From CAYQTK01 sp964420375 (GTDB lineage: Bacteria > RBG-13-61-14 > DATKZS01): DNA of 12,912 nucleotides. The translations under genes were made by a program, and so were the position numbers. Each line of letters starts with the position of its first letter. Position 1 is the first letter of the stretch. This document shows positions 1-6,920 of this stretch, piece after piece. Under the pieces are notes generated by a model. It had not been told where the DNA came from. It saw only the letters and a list, made by a program, of their open reading frames with translations, and made no database searches. The DNA is taken from NCBI GenBank assembly GCA_964420375.1, contig CAYQTK010000112.1, positions 1 through 12,912 on the forward strand. The letters are read 5' to 3'.

Positions 1-1240
1 CAATGGGGTCCAGGTTCTCGCCGGGGTCATGCCCGCTCATGTTGTCGTACTCGAATTTGTCGGGCAGCCCGTCGCCGTCCGAGTCCCAGGAGCAGGGGTT
101 GGTCTCGCTCCCGTCCTGGATGCCGTTGGTGTTGCCGTCCTCGACGCCGTCGCTTAAGCCGTCGGAGTCGGAGTCAGCACTGGTTGGACTGGTGCACGAG
201 GTATTGCCTTCGAGTGAGTCTCCCAGCCCGTCGCTGTCGGTGTCCCAGGAGCAGGGGTTAGTCCCGGCGTTGAATTCATCGAGGTTCTTTAATCCGTCGG
301 AGTCGGCGTCCGATGCGGAATCTCCGGTCAGGGGATCGAGTCCGCAGGAGTCGTAGGTTGCTTCCCATCCGTCAGTCATGCCGTCATCATCGGAGTCCGA
401 GTCATTGGCGTATGTGCCTCGCGTACACTCTGCCATGTTGGTCAAGCCGTCGCTGTCCTTGTCTCCGGATGCATCATCGGTCAGCGGATCGAGCCCGTTG
501 TTCGATTCATACCCGTCATTCATTCCATCGTCGTCGCTGTCCGAGTCGCAAGGGTCTGTCTCGCCGCTGTCCTGTATGCCGTCTCCGTCCGCGTCCTCGG
601 TGCCGTCGGTGAGCCCGTCACCGTCGGTGTCTGCGACTGTAGCGTTGGAGCATGCTGTCGACCCGACCTCGACGTTGTCCAAAACGCCGTCACTGTCGGT
701 GTCATTGGTATTGGGGTCTGTGTTGTGGGTATAGACCTCGGCGTAGTCGTCGAGCCCGTCGCCGTCGGTGTCGGTACTATTGGGGTCCGATCCGGTATCG
801 GTCGTGCTCACGTACACGCCGGTGTCCGTCTCGTAAGAGTTGAGCAGTCCGTCGCCGTCAGTGTCGCTGGTGGTGGTGACATCATCGCTCGAGTCGGTGG
901 GGTCCCTGCCGTTGTTCACCTCGTCGCCGTCCTCTTCGCCGCCGCCGTCGGTGTCCTTGTCTTTGGGGTCGGTGATGTAGCCGTCACTGCCCACTGACTC
1001 TTCTTCAGAGTCGCTGATGCCGTCACCGTCGTCATCGGTGTCGGCATTGTCGCCGGTGCCGTCGTCGTCAGTGTCCAGCCATTCGGTGCTGTCTCCGGGG
1101 AAAGCGTCTATGTCATCGGTGTACCCGTCTCCGTCAGAGTCGGGATTATATGAGGTGGACCCTTGCAGGCTTTCCGCGGAATCGGAAACTCCATCGTCAT
1201 CATCGTCACTGTCGGTGGCGTCGTTATAAGCGTCACCGTC
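1..1240 (-). repeat. Thrombospondin type 3-like Asp-rich calcium-binding repeats
   Basis: From about residue 1266 to the window edge the giant protein carries well over ten copies of DxDxDGxxD, such as DTDGDGLTDG and DSDSDGLSDG, separated by 12-40 residues. Several spacers hold a Cys-containing NPCSWD-type segment. This is the calcium-loop pattern of thrombospondin type 3 and bacterial adhesin stalk repeats, which bind Ca2+ and stiffen on export. On the plus strand it appears as dense gtcgccgtc/gtcggagtc repetition. The spacer lengths vary and the third base differs from copy to copy, so this is protein-level repetition and not a DNA-level array. Confidence 0.9.
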
Positions 1241-4200
1241 GAAGTTCGCTCCGGACTGGATGGCAAAAGCTACTGTAGTATTTTCACCCGCGGTTACCGT
1301 AATATTGCTTTTCACTTTCTTGGTGTAGCCTTTTTTGGACGCATGCATGGAGTATCCGCTTCCCGCGGGCACAGCCTGGAAGTAATGGTGTCCGCTGGAG
1401 TTGGTCTTGGAGTAAATGATATCCCCTCCGCCCAGGTCGAGCCATACGGGCGCGTCCGGAGCCGTGGCATAGGTGGGCTTGTAAATAGTCCCGGACAAGT
1501 CGCCGGTCTGCTGTCCGGTCCCTCCTCCTCCGGGATCATACAGGCTGGGTATCAGCGGCTTGGCGCTAATATTTATGGGCACCGGCGTGTTGCCTTCAAA
1601 ACAGTCGGCAGTGATGACCCCCGGCGCTGTCTGTCGGGCGGGTCCGTTCACCAGGAGCTTAAAGAACCTGGTCATGTCCTCCAACTGGCCCGCGGGGGTG
1701 TCTGTGTACCTTCCCACCACGGTGACGTTCATGGACTGGCAGGCATTGAGGGTGAAGTTTTGAGGCAGCACCTGAATGGAGCCGGGCTCGGCTTTTCTCT
1801 CTTCCACCGTTATGGACAGTTCGGGGTCTGCAAATACAGGGATTTTCAGCTCGGTGGGTTCTATCTGGTATGGCCAGTAGGCAGCGGAAATCTCAACCGT
1901 GCCGCCGGGGATATATGAGGAGTAATAAGCCTTGTAGGTCCCGTTACCGTCATTAGTGTCGATAACGCTTGTAAACCGGTCCACTGAAGGCTTGATGCCG
2001 GTGACCAGGATATCATCGAGGTAGACTCCATCGGGGTCGGCGCCATCATTTTCCGTGCTGTCCATTGAAGCGCGGAACCTGATCAGGAAATCGTCCACCA
2101 GGTTGAAGCGGGGATCATCATAGATCAAAACCTTGTGCTCGGTCCAGGAACTTTCCTCGTTGCCCTTGAAGTCCCATACCTTGGACCAGGACTCTCCCCC
2201 GTTGTCGCTGACCTCGACCACGAACTCCTGGGAGAGTTTGTTGTTGGTTGCAAAGTCCGCCTGGGAGCGGGTGCGGGAGTAGAAGCGGAGCACCACCTGG
2301 TCCATGTCAGCCAGGTCCAGGTTCATGGCCACCGAGTAGTCCTCCACCGAGCTGCCGGCAACAGCCCTGCCCAGATAAAGGAACTTGTCAGAGCCGTTGT
2401 TCCCTTGCCCGCCCCCGGTAGTCGAACCTATGGTCGAGTCAACCTCGATGCGGGGGTCGGGACCGGATTGCCCCACCATGAAGTCGTCGTTTGCAGAGGA
2501 GCTGTCAATCACGAGATTGGCTCCCGGAAAGATGCTCTGGGTCCAGGGCTTTCCTTGTCCTTGGGGGACCTCCTGGAAGTCGTCTCCGGAAGCAAGGGAA
2601 TCGGCAATACCGTCGGGACCGGAGTTTATGGTTGAGGTGGATCCCGTAGTGTCATCGCCAAGGACGGACGTATCCAGCGTGCCGTTCAGGCCCGGATAGA
2701 TGATGGTGGAGTAGGCCTCGCCGTAGCCCACGGAAAAAAGCGAGGTGTCGTCGTTCAGGGGTGTGGTATCAAGTACGCCGTCGTCTCCGGTGGATATGAA
2801 GCTGGAAGGCTGCAATGTCCCTGACGGAAAATCACCGTCCTGGTAGCTTTCGAAGCCGCCCTGGTTCAATATGTTCAGGCCGGCGACACCCACGTTGTCA
2901 AGGTAAAGAGCCTGCATAGTTCCGCTTCCGTTAGCGTCCAGTGTAAACCTTATAAAAATATCGTTGTTGTTTGCACCGCTCACGCTTTCAAGGTTTAACC
3001 TGTCTCCGATCCACATTCCGGAGCCTCCTACGAGGTCGGCGCACGATTGCGCCTTCCTGAGGGTCCGCCAAGTGGAGCCGTCGAGGGAGTACTCGACCAT
3101 GAAACGGGGAGAGTACTGCACGCAATCTCCGACAAAGGTGTACTGGTATACCAACTGGATGTCCCGGTGGTCATCAGTGGGGATACATCTTGATATGGAA
3201 GGCGATGCCGATCCTGAAGCGGTAAACCGTAGTGATTTGTTGCCGAAGATACCTGAGCTTTCTGATACCAGCTCTACCTCGCCTCCTTGAGGGTCGGAGT
3301 TCCAGTCGGATATGTCCCCGTCCTCGAACCGGTCCTGGAAAACCGCGGTCGGCCGGTCCTGTCCGAACCGCGTCAAGTCCTCCCCTCTCTCTGCGTTTCG
3401 AAGGCTCAACAGCTTAATCTGGTCCGCCATGCCGTGCACCGCGGTGTTGTCGTCCTTTAATGTAATGTAGAGCACCGCGGTCTCGCCGGCTTTTATGTCT
3501 GCGTCCGATGCCTCGATTGTTATGGTATCGGGCACCAGGGCAGTAGACTGGTCCAGGACCTCGACGGAAAGGGTGGTGGACAAAGGTAATGCAATCCCTT
3601 TACTCGGATTTTCGGGCAGGGAGACCTCGATGTTGTTGACGCCGTACTCCGGATAGAGGACCACTGTGGAGTAGCCGCGGGGGGTCCCCGATTTATCGTT
3701 GTAAACATCCGTCTCCAGGTCCGAGATAACCGTGGTCCCGCCCTGATTGCCCTGGAAGTGTCCCGCTCCGCTGGTGATGCGAAAGACAGGTGAGATGCCG
3801 GTCTTGGCTGCACCGCTCTGGTCCTTGACGGCCACTGTTATCGGCACGGGCCGGTTCCGGTCAACGTAATGGGGGGAGTCTTCAGGTGATATGATCTCGA
3901 TGGCGGCGGGTGCACCTTTCTGAGGCTTGGCGGATACCATGACATCCGCCTTTGGTTCTTCTACCGACACGTCATCTCCCATAGGAGTGGTGTCCATTAC
4001 CTGGTTGCGTCCAGGCAGTATGCACAAACCATTGGGCCGTCCTTTTCCAAACGGTATCTCCTGCACGTCGTCTCCGGAAACAGAGGTTCCCGCCAGGCCG
4101 TCGGGACCGGTGAGGATTCGATGTCCGGAGATCACGTCATCGCCTGCCGGAGTGGTGTCAAGCACGGCATTGAACCCCGGCGAAATGACTACTGCTCCAG

Positions 4201-5035
4201 GCTCTCCGAATCCCGTCTCCGTCACCTGGAGATCGTCAATCAACGCATCCGATTGACATATGCCGTCGGGGCCCGCGTGGATCACCCGGGAAGGACGTAC
4301 CAGTGCGTCCATTCTGCCGGCGTCATACTTGTCGGAAACAGCGTTTCCGTTCAGGTCGCAGGACCGGGCGTTTTTGTTAAACAAGGTGTCTCCATCATTA
4401 GTTGCAATGGCGTTGTCCACGATCTTGTGAAGTATCAAGGCATCGTTTTCAGTGGGGCTATAGTCGTCGTCAAGGTCCATGTACTTGCTGGTGTCCGGCG
4501 CTCCGGCAGGCATGGATGCAGTACTCATATGGCCGGTCTCCCACTCCGACCGGGGCGGAAGACCTCCGGTGATGTCTTCTCCGCTGCAATCTTCCAGGAA
4601 CACCGTGTTCCCGAACTCGATAGTAGAGCCAACAGCAGGAGCAGCGGTATCCAACACCTCGAAGGTAAGGTGTGCCAGGGTGATGTTGCCGGTGCTGGTA
4701 CATCCCTTGTTGTTGTGCTCATCGCGGAGAACCATCTTCTCGTAAAAAGGCAGGTCCCGGGTTATTGGCATGGTAAACTCGCTGCCGGCAACCCCTTGGG
4801 CCTTCTTTAAAAGCATGAGGGTCTCGTCATACAGGAGGGGAATCTCGTACTTTCCAAGTGTGTTGGTGTCGACGTCAACAGACACCGTCACCGTGAACTC
4901 GTCCCCCGGCTTTACCGGCTCCGGCACCGAGGAGATATAAAGGTTCATCTGGGCGTCTGCATGATTAGCGGCCAGACAGACCAGTAGCCCCATGAAAAGT
5001 ACAATCAGCCTGGAGTTGACGTTCTTGAAAATCAT
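1..5035 (-). CDS. Giant exported multidomain Ca-binding protein (3' end beyond window)
   Basis: This open frame runs from the ATG at 5035 off the left edge, giving 1678 codons with no stop. The start has an AGGAGG ribosome site (5047-5042) at 6-base spacing. Residues 1-28 are a Sec signal peptide with a probable cut after Ala-Asp-Ala. Domains in order, by eye: cohesin-like beta domain (about 30-165); dockerin-like pair of loops (186-250); Asp/Gly units 1-2 (255-359); Ig-like beta domains (about 370-545); jelly-roll domain (about 565-715); units 3-4 (750-857); second jelly-roll (about 860-1012), ending in a DGVYLDDI-type strand as in MAM/immune-inhibitor-A-like modules; unassigned beta-rich stretch (1013-1170); carboxypeptidase-regulatory-like domain (1180-1258); and a thrombospondin-type-3-like tract from about 1266. 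It is probably secreted or surface-bound, acting in adhesion or polymer binding; no catalytic motif was seen. It follows the barrel gene by 51 bases, so the two are probably co-transcribed. Its C-terminal anchor or sorting signal is not visible. Confidence 0.9.
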   Translation of the reverse strand, partial: MIFKNVNSRLIVLFMGLLVCLAANHADAQMNLYISSVPEPVKPGDEFTVTVSVDVDTNTLGKYEIPLLYDETLMLLKKAQGVAGSEFTMPITRDLPFYEKMVLRDEHNNKGCTSTGNITLAHLTFEVLDTAAPAVGSTIEFGNTVFLEDCSGEDITGGLPPRSEWETGHMSTASMPAGAPDTSKYMDLDDDYSPTENDALILHKIVDNAIATNDGDTLFNKNARSCDLNGNAVSDKYDAGRMDALVRPSRVIHAGPDGICQSDALIDDLQVTETGFGEPGAVVISPGFNAVLDTTPAGDDVISGHRILTGPDGLAGTSVSGDDVQEIPFGKGRPNGLCILPGRNQVMDTTPMGDDVSVEEPKADVMVSAKPQKGAPAAIEIISPEDSPHYVDRNRPVPITVAVKDQSGAAKTGISPVFRITSGAGHFQGNQGGTTVISDLETDVYNDKSGTPRGYSTVVLYPEYGVNNIEVSLPENPSKGIALPLSTTLSVEVLDQSTALVPDTITIEASDADIKAGETAVLYITLKDDNTAVHGMADQIKLLSLRNAERGEDLTRFGQDRPTAVFQDRFEDGDISDWNSDPQGGEVELVSESSGIFGNKSLRFTASGSASPSISRCIPTDDHRDIQLVYQYTFVGDCVQYSPRFMVEYSLDGSTWRTLRKAQSCADLVGGSGMWIGDRLNLESVSGANNNDIFIRFTLDANGSGTMQALYLDNVGVAGLNILNQGGFESYQDGDFPSGTLQPSSFISTGDDGVLDTTPLNDDTSLFSVGYGEAYSTIIYPGLNGTLDTSVLGDDTTGSTSTINSGPDGIADSLASGDDFQEVPQGQGKPWTQSIFPGANLVIDSSSANDDFMVGQSGPDPRIEVDSTIGSTTGGGQGNNGSDKFLYLGRAVAGSSVEDYSVAMNLDLADMDQVVLRFYSRTRSQADFATNNKLSQEFVVEVSDNGGESWSKVWDFKGNEESSWTEHKVLIYDDPRFNLVDDFLIRFRASMDSTENDGADPDGVYLDDILVTGIKPSVDRFTSVIDTNDGNGTYKAYYSSYIPGGTVEISAAYWPYQIEPTELKIPVFADPELSITVEERKAEPGSIQVLPQNFTLNACQSMNVTVVGRYTDTPAGQLEDMTRFFKLLVNGPARQTAPGVITADCFEGNTPVPINISAKPLIPSLYDPGGGGTGQQTGDLSGTIYKPTYATAPDAPVWLDLGGGDIIYSKTNSSGHHYFQAVPAGSGYSMHASKKGYTKKVKSNITVTAGENTTVAFAIQSGANFDGDAYNDATDSDDDDDGVSDSAESLQGSTSYNPDSDGDGYTDDIDAFPGDSTEWLDTDDDGTGDNADTDDDGDGISDSEEESVGSDGYITDPKDKDTDGGGEEDGDEVNNGRDPTDSSDDVTTTSDTDGDGLLNSYETDTGVYVSTTDTGSDPNSTDTDGDGLDDYAEVYTHNTDPNTNDTDSDGVLDNVEVGSTACSNATVADTDGDGLTDGTEDADGDGIQDSGETDPCDSDSDDDGMNDGYESNNGLDPLTDDASGDKDSDGLTNMAECTRGTYANDSDSDDDGMTDGWEATYDSCGLDPLTGDSASDADSDGLKNLDEFNAGTNPCSWDTDSDGLGDSLEGNTSCTSPTSADSDSDGLSDGVEDGNTNGIQDGSETNPCSWDSDGDGLPDKFEYDNMSGHDPGENLDPI
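2465..2788 (-). repeat. Asp/Gly-rich protein repeat units 3 and 4
   Basis: Residues 750-805 and 806-857 are two further units in the same 40-position register as units 1 and 2, nearly 400 residues later and after the first jelly-roll. Unit 3 begins GDDG and unit 4 begins GPDG. Both keep Gly-x-Gly at 21-23, Pro-Gly-x-Asn at 32-35 and the Asp-Asp pair at 45-46. A fifth start (GPDP) follows unit 4 directly but leads into the second jelly-roll domain. Confidence 0.7.
3959..4273 (-). repeat. Asp/Gly-rich protein repeat units 1 and 2
   Basis: Residues 255-309 and 310-359 of the giant protein are two tandem units that align without gaps over 40 positions. Each starts GPDG and has an Asp-Asp pair at positions 13-14, Gly-x-Gly at 21-23, a Pro-Gly-x-Asn at 32-35, Asp-Thr at 39-40 and a second Asp-Asp at 45-46. 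The unit is not one I can name. The spaced acidic pairs suggest metal binding, which is an inference. Confidence 0.75.
4285..4480 (-). other. Dockerin-like pair of calcium loops
   Basis: Residues 186-250 contain two EF-hand-like segments. The first reads DLDDDYSPTENDALILHKIV and the second, from residue 227, reads DLNGNAVSDKYDAGRMDALV. Acidic or Asn residues at loop positions 1, 3 and 5, a later acidic residue and then an amphipathic helix match the dockerin type I pattern. The second loop is the better match; the first is two residues longer than usual. Dockerins bind cohesin domains. Here a cohesin-like domain precedes it in the same chain, so it could pack internally or link neighbouring molecules. 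Confidence 0.55.
4540..4951 (-). other. Cohesin-like N-terminal domain
   Basis: Residues about 29-165, straight after the signal peptide, read as one beta-sandwich. The opening VKPGDEFTVTVSVDVDTN, the YEIPLLYDETLMLLKKA segment and a later ITLAHLTFEVLDTA strand match the cohesin fold pattern: a Gly-Asp turn before paired beta strands, then a strand with a Leu-x-Phe-x-Val core. Two Cys residues near the end could form a disulphide. The family call is by pattern only; another Ig-like sandwich remains possible. Confidence 0.5.
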
Positions 5036-5041
5036 CGGATT

Positions 5042-5047
5042 CCTCCT
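5042..5047 (-). promoter_or_regulatory. Ribosome binding site of the giant protein
   Basis: AGGAGG on the minus strand lies 6 bases before the ATG at 5035. It fixes the start of a frame that otherwise lacks a visible stop, and it shows that the gene is translated independently of the barrel gene upstream. Confidence 0.8.
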
Positions 5048-5086
5048 CGATCTTGAGACCGGCGAATCAGCCGGACCCGTTGTCTG

Positions 5087-6601
5087 TTACCGGCTATGAA
5101 TAATCAGGGAAAGCATGACCATTCGCTGGATCACGTCTCCCTCGACCTCTTCCACCGCGCCCGTCTTCTCATTATAGTTGGTGTAAAGCGTTACGTCGTT
5201 TCCCCACTTATACCAGTATGCCAGGTCGAAGACAATGTTCTCGTAAACCATGCCCGTGCCCGCGGAAACTCCGTAATACTCGTCGGGCTCTTCCCGCGCC
5301 GGCTGCGGATCGTAGAAGAGACCCATCCGGAAAGGCACCACGTACTTGGGCTGAACCAGGAGATATTCGCCTCCCGCCCGGTAGGTGATGGTCGGGTCTA
5401 TGTCCGCTTCATCCGTGGGCATGCCGTTCACCGGGCTTATCCTGGTGCCGTCATCCAGCTCGAGCTCGAACCGGTTCCACTCCACCCGGGTGGCGTCAAA
5501 AGCAAATGACAGTTCGTCACTGTAGCGGTAGGCCAGGCCGAGCCCGTAAGACGCAGGCATTCTCATCTTCTCGTCATAGGTCTTTTTGACAGGCGAGAGG
5601 GGAGGATTGTAACCAATGTACTTGTAACTCAGGTCCCTCTCCATGTCCAGCTCGAACTCGGAGCGGTAGACCCCCCCTACGCTGAACTGGGGAGTCACGT
5701 CCCACAAAAACCCAATGGTAAAGTTCTGGCCTTTCATGTCGATCTCTTCCGTGCCCTTGATCTCTATGCGGTCGGTGGAATCCACGGTCACGAGGGTGGA
5801 CCCGGAAATGACCGACACTCCTTCCAGGCAGGCGGGGTCGTCGACTATGTCGCCGTTCGAGTCGCAGGGTTCTCCACCGTTGCAGGTACAGTTGGAAAGG
5901 CCTCCGTCCACTGTATAGGCTCCGGCACTGGTGTAATGGGTGCCTTCCTCCCGGACCTCGTGGTAGGTCTGCTTATAGGGAGACCCCATCCAGTCGTCAT
6001 CCCAGAAGTTGTAAGAAAACCCCAGGGAAAACTGTGGAGTGACCTGGAAAGCCACCGTAGGGGTCAGGGCCTCCAGGCTGCCGTCCTTTGTCTGGGTCAC
6101 CGACACCGGGTATATATCTTCCAGGTCGGTTATGTGGACCCGCGCCATGGGGTCGGGTGTCAATACATAGACTTCGCCTGTTTTCGAGTCTCCACCCATG
6201 GTGTGAGCCTCGGCGCGGAAGTAAAAGTCGTAAAGTCGCTGATAGCTGACACTGGTCACGATGTTTACGTCTCCTACTGAAAAAGGATACACCAGGCTGG
6301 CGTGGTTCACCGCGTTAAAGCTGTCTTCATCGCCGGCAACGTCGCGGCCTTCGGCGCTGAAGACCACGCTGGCCTCCGGGTAGATAAGCTGGACCATGGC
6401 GCCCGGGTTCCAGTTAGCGGATGTGGCGTCGTCACCGATGGCAATAAAAGCGCCTCCTGTGCCCATGGCACGGGCGCCGGAACCCACCGGCGAGGGCGGG
6501 GCGGTCTGTGTAAACGTAGTATCCACCTGCGCCACGCCCCATAAGGGAAACAATAAAATGATTACTATAACAGTTAAATACGTACCTTGCCTGTTCGCCA
6601 T
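5087..6601 (-). CDS. FadL/OmpP1-type outer-membrane beta-barrel (PorV-like motif)
   Basis: This 504-residue protein has a signal peptide with a probable cut near residue 24 (GVA/Q). The mature N-terminus carries the hallmark segment GSGARAMGTGGAFIAIGDDA followed by TSANWNPGAM (residues 40-69), the motif shared by FadL/OmpP1/TodX barrels and PorV-type proteins. The rest is alternating hydrophobic and aromatic beta strands such as FSLGFSYNFW, QNFTIGFLWD and NIVFDLAYWYKW, ending in VIQRMVMLSLIIHSR, which could be the closing strand but lacks a terminal Phe. Residues 234-260 form a Cys-rich acidic insert (Cys 238, 240, 246 and 258), probably an extracellular loop. Known relatives move hydrophobic compounds across the outer membrane or, as PorV, attach secreted proteins. 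The start has a GGGAGGAG ribosome site at 5-base spacing. The giant protein follows in the same operon, which favours an export or anchoring role, but that is inference. Confidence 0.85.
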   Translation of the reverse strand: MANRQGTYLTVIVIILLFPLWGVAQVDTTFTQTAPPSPVGSGARAMGTGGAFIAIGDDATSANWNPGAMVQLIYPEASVVFSAEGRDVAGDEDSFNAVNHASLVYPFSVGDVNIVTSVSYQRLYDFYFRAEAHTMGGDSKTGEVYVLTPDPMARVHITDLEDIYPVSVTQTKDGSLEALTPTVAFQVTPQFSLGFSYNFWDDDWMGSPYKQTYHEVREEGTHYTSAGAYTVDGGLSNCTCNGGEPCDSNGDIVDDPACLEGVSVISGSTLVTVDSTDRIEIKGTEEIDMKGQNFTIGFLWDVTPQFSVGGVYRSEFELDMERDLSYKYIGYNPPLSPVKKTYDEKMRMPASYGLGLAYRYSDELSFAFDATRVEWNRFELELDDGTRISPVNGMPTDEADIDPTITYRAGGEYLLVQPKYVVPFRMGLFYDPQPAREEPDEYYGVSAGTGMVYENIVFDLAYWYKWGNDVTLYTNYNEKTGAVEEVEGDVIQRMVMLSLIIHSR

Positions 6602-6728
6602 ACCGGCTCCTCCCTCGGGAAAGTCTATTACTCTACTTCAACTTCTAATTGACGATAATTTCAGAAAATCATTGCGGAGAGAGCATCCCTGTTTTAATTT
6701 TTTCTGCCGATTTTCTGCTGTAGCGAGT

Positions 6729-6757
6729 ATTGTATAATGATTCCATAAAAAACTCAA
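6729..6757 (-). promoter_or_regulatory. Candidate sigma70-type promoter for the leftward operon
   Basis: On the minus strand TTGAGT (6757-6752) and TACAAT (6734-6729) are separated by 17 bases. The -10 matches consensus at 5 of 6 positions and the -35 at 4 of 6. The predicted leader to the barrel ATG at 6601 is about 120 bases. The plus strand carries a perfect TATAAT at 6733-6738 over the same bases but has no -35 partner. Confidence 0.4.
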
Positions 6758-6810
6758 TCAAAGCAGTATTCCTGAAGAGGGAATTTCGGCAACTTCAATG
6801 ATGTACTCCT

Positions 6811-6839
6811 GCAAATCAATATGCCGGCATTGGATTTGC
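6811..6839. promoter_or_regulatory. Operator-like palindrome in the divergent intergenic region
   Basis: GCAAATC (6811-6817) and GATTTGC (6833-6839) flank a perfect 10-base palindrome ATGCCGGCAT (6821-6830). The outer arms are off centre by one base. The right arm overlaps the proposed rightward -35, so a dimeric regulator bound here could block that promoter. No regulator gene is present in the window. Confidence 0.4.
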
Positions 6840-6864
6840 GCGGTAAAAAAGAGATCGTTATAAT
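6836..6864 (+). promoter_or_regulatory. Candidate sigma70-type promoter for the NSS-ankyrin gene
   Basis: TTGCGC (6836-6841), 17 bases and a perfect TATAAT (6859-6864) precede the NSS start by about 56 bases. The -35 is only half consensus, which is common at regulated promoters, and it overlaps the palindrome at 6811-6839. Confidence 0.5.
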
Positions 6865-6920
6865 TTATCCGTTGCCCTTTTTCCGGATTTTCAAAGCAGG
6901 TTTTTGACGGGGAGAATAAT

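Noticed and set aside
1..1240. Dense repetition of gtcgccgtc-like units that might suggest a CRISPR array or satellite
   Set aside because: The repetition comes from Asp/Gly codons of calcium-binding repeats in an open frame; spacers are irregular and repeats are not identical.
1163..1918. Plus-strand open frame of 251 codons opposite the giant protein
   Set aside because: It is antisense to a continuous, domain-bearing minus-strand frame, has no ribosome site, and its composition reflects complementary codons.
4121..4810. Plus-strand open frame of 229 codons
   Set aside because: It lies antisense to the cohesin- and dockerin-like region and resembles no protein family.
5059..5074. Hairpin CCGGC/GCCGG between the barrel and giant genes
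   Set aside because: The stem is only five pairs and has no following T run on the transcribed strand, so it is not a convincing terminator.
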